Shown here one piece after another: positions 63,702-64,000 of a DNA stretch of 64,000 bases. The notes beneath the pieces were generated by a model. The model had not been told where the DNA came from, did no database searches, and worked only from the letters and a program-made list of their open reading frames with translations. The stretch lies in NCBI GenBank assembly GCA_030695565.1, contig JAUYRZ010000131.1, forward strand, positions 1-64,000. The letters are read 5' to 3'. A program made the translations under genes and the position numbers. Within the stretch, counting starts at the first letter, position 1. Each line of letters begins with the position of its first letter. This stretch comes from Archangium sp. (lineage in GTDB: Bacteria > Myxococcota > Myxococcia > Myxococcales > Myxococcaceae).

Positions 63702-64000
63702 TGCGCCTTTCTCAGCTCTCCACGCTCAGCCTGGCAGCGTTGCTCGCCGTGGCCGGGTGCCGTCAGCAGCAGCCGACCACCGTGGTGCCCCCGGCGCCGA
63801 GCATCGAGGTCTTCACCGTCTCGGCCGCGTCACTCGAGGCGCCCGGCCCGGTGACCCTCTCGTGGCAAACCACCAGCGCCACCCGCGTGACGTTGACGCG
63901 CGCAGGCCAGGAGCCGCTCGGAGTGCCCGAAGATCAGCTCAGCGGTTCGCTGGAGGTGCAGGTCGACAGGTCCACCCTCTTCGTGATGGTGGCGCGGGGT
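63698..64000 (+). CDS. Third giant modular lipoprotein, N-terminal part only
   Basis: About 101 residues to the window edge. The lipobox is LLAVAGC, followed by a Pro-rich linker and the start of an Ig-like repeat (EAPGPVTLSWQTTSATRVTL) that matches the previous two proteins. The gene continues beyond the window. Translationally coupled to lipoprotein 2 by ATGA. Confidence 0.8.
   Translation, partial: MMRLSQLSTLSLAALLAVAGCRQQQPTTVVPPAPSIEVFTVSAASLEAPGPVTLSWQTTSATRVTLTRAGQEPLGVPEDQLSGSLEVQVDRSTLFVMVARG

Overview
The window looks like a piece of a chromosome from the phylum Myxococcota (class Myxococcia, Myxococcus/Archangium/Anaeromyxobacter-like). The sequence evidence is high GC with strong third-position GC bias, a MYXO-CTERM-type protein tail (gene at 39041), a eukaryote-like Ser/Thr kinase with a PEGA-like domain, many lipoproteins with Cys-rich or Ig-like modules, and Asp-Ala-Gly ('DAG') linker repeats in four unrelated exported proteins. 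No rRNA, tRNA, CRISPR array, insertion sequence or prophage was recognised. Most genes look like vertically inherited core or lineage-specific genes.

Layout. 1-5733: a 99-bp direct repeat at the left edge recurs at 5635 and brackets a leftward three-gene operon of secreted proteins (Cys-rich lipoprotein, PKD/NHL lipoprotein, zinc-phospholipase-like protein with an apparent frameshift). 5669-8908: rightward coupled operon (small membrane protein, benzoate-CoA-ligase-like enzyme, creatininase-like amidohydrolase, DUF1517 protein). 8973-11272: exported barrel-like protein and a LysR regulator. 11305-17564: leftward housekeeping block: rdgC in two halves, rplU-rpmA, obg, trmH-like, lolA-like and a lipoprotein. 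17623-22021: DUF423, exported proteins, pectinacetylesterase-like protein, BON and glycine-zipper stress-type proteins, a GGQ release-factor-like protein, a c-type cytochrome. 22260-26941: gatB, gatA, gatC and a zinc-ribbon/TPR protein. 27084-34329: ftsK and two DUF3857 lipoproteins. 34377-38415: ERG4/ERG24-type sterol reductase, THUMP methyltransferase, Ser/Thr kinase.

38423-49614 is a mosaic of lipoproteins, a MYXO-CTERM protein, a phospholipase-D-like lipoprotein, plsY, small membrane proteins, an AraC regulator, DUF4920 and hydrolase genes. 49739-56501 carries clpS-clpA, a Phd/VapC-like toxin-antitoxin pair, a HAD hydrolase, two tandem paralogous lipoproteins and a LarA-like DUF2088 protein. 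57132-64000 is a tandem array of three very large modular surface lipoproteins, the third cut by the window edge.

The observations most worth a second look are: a REP-like palindrome present six times, once read in frame inside the kinase and once supplying the apparent ribosome binding site of gatC; RdgC encoded by two overlapping genes; a roughly 150-residue insertion in the FtsK motor domain; a bacterial sterol C-14/C-24 reductase-like gene; paired DUF3857 proteins, one without the transglutaminase cysteine; the large lipoprotein array; and the edge repeat, which may be a real duplication or an assembly artefact. No wholly new defence-like system was evident.
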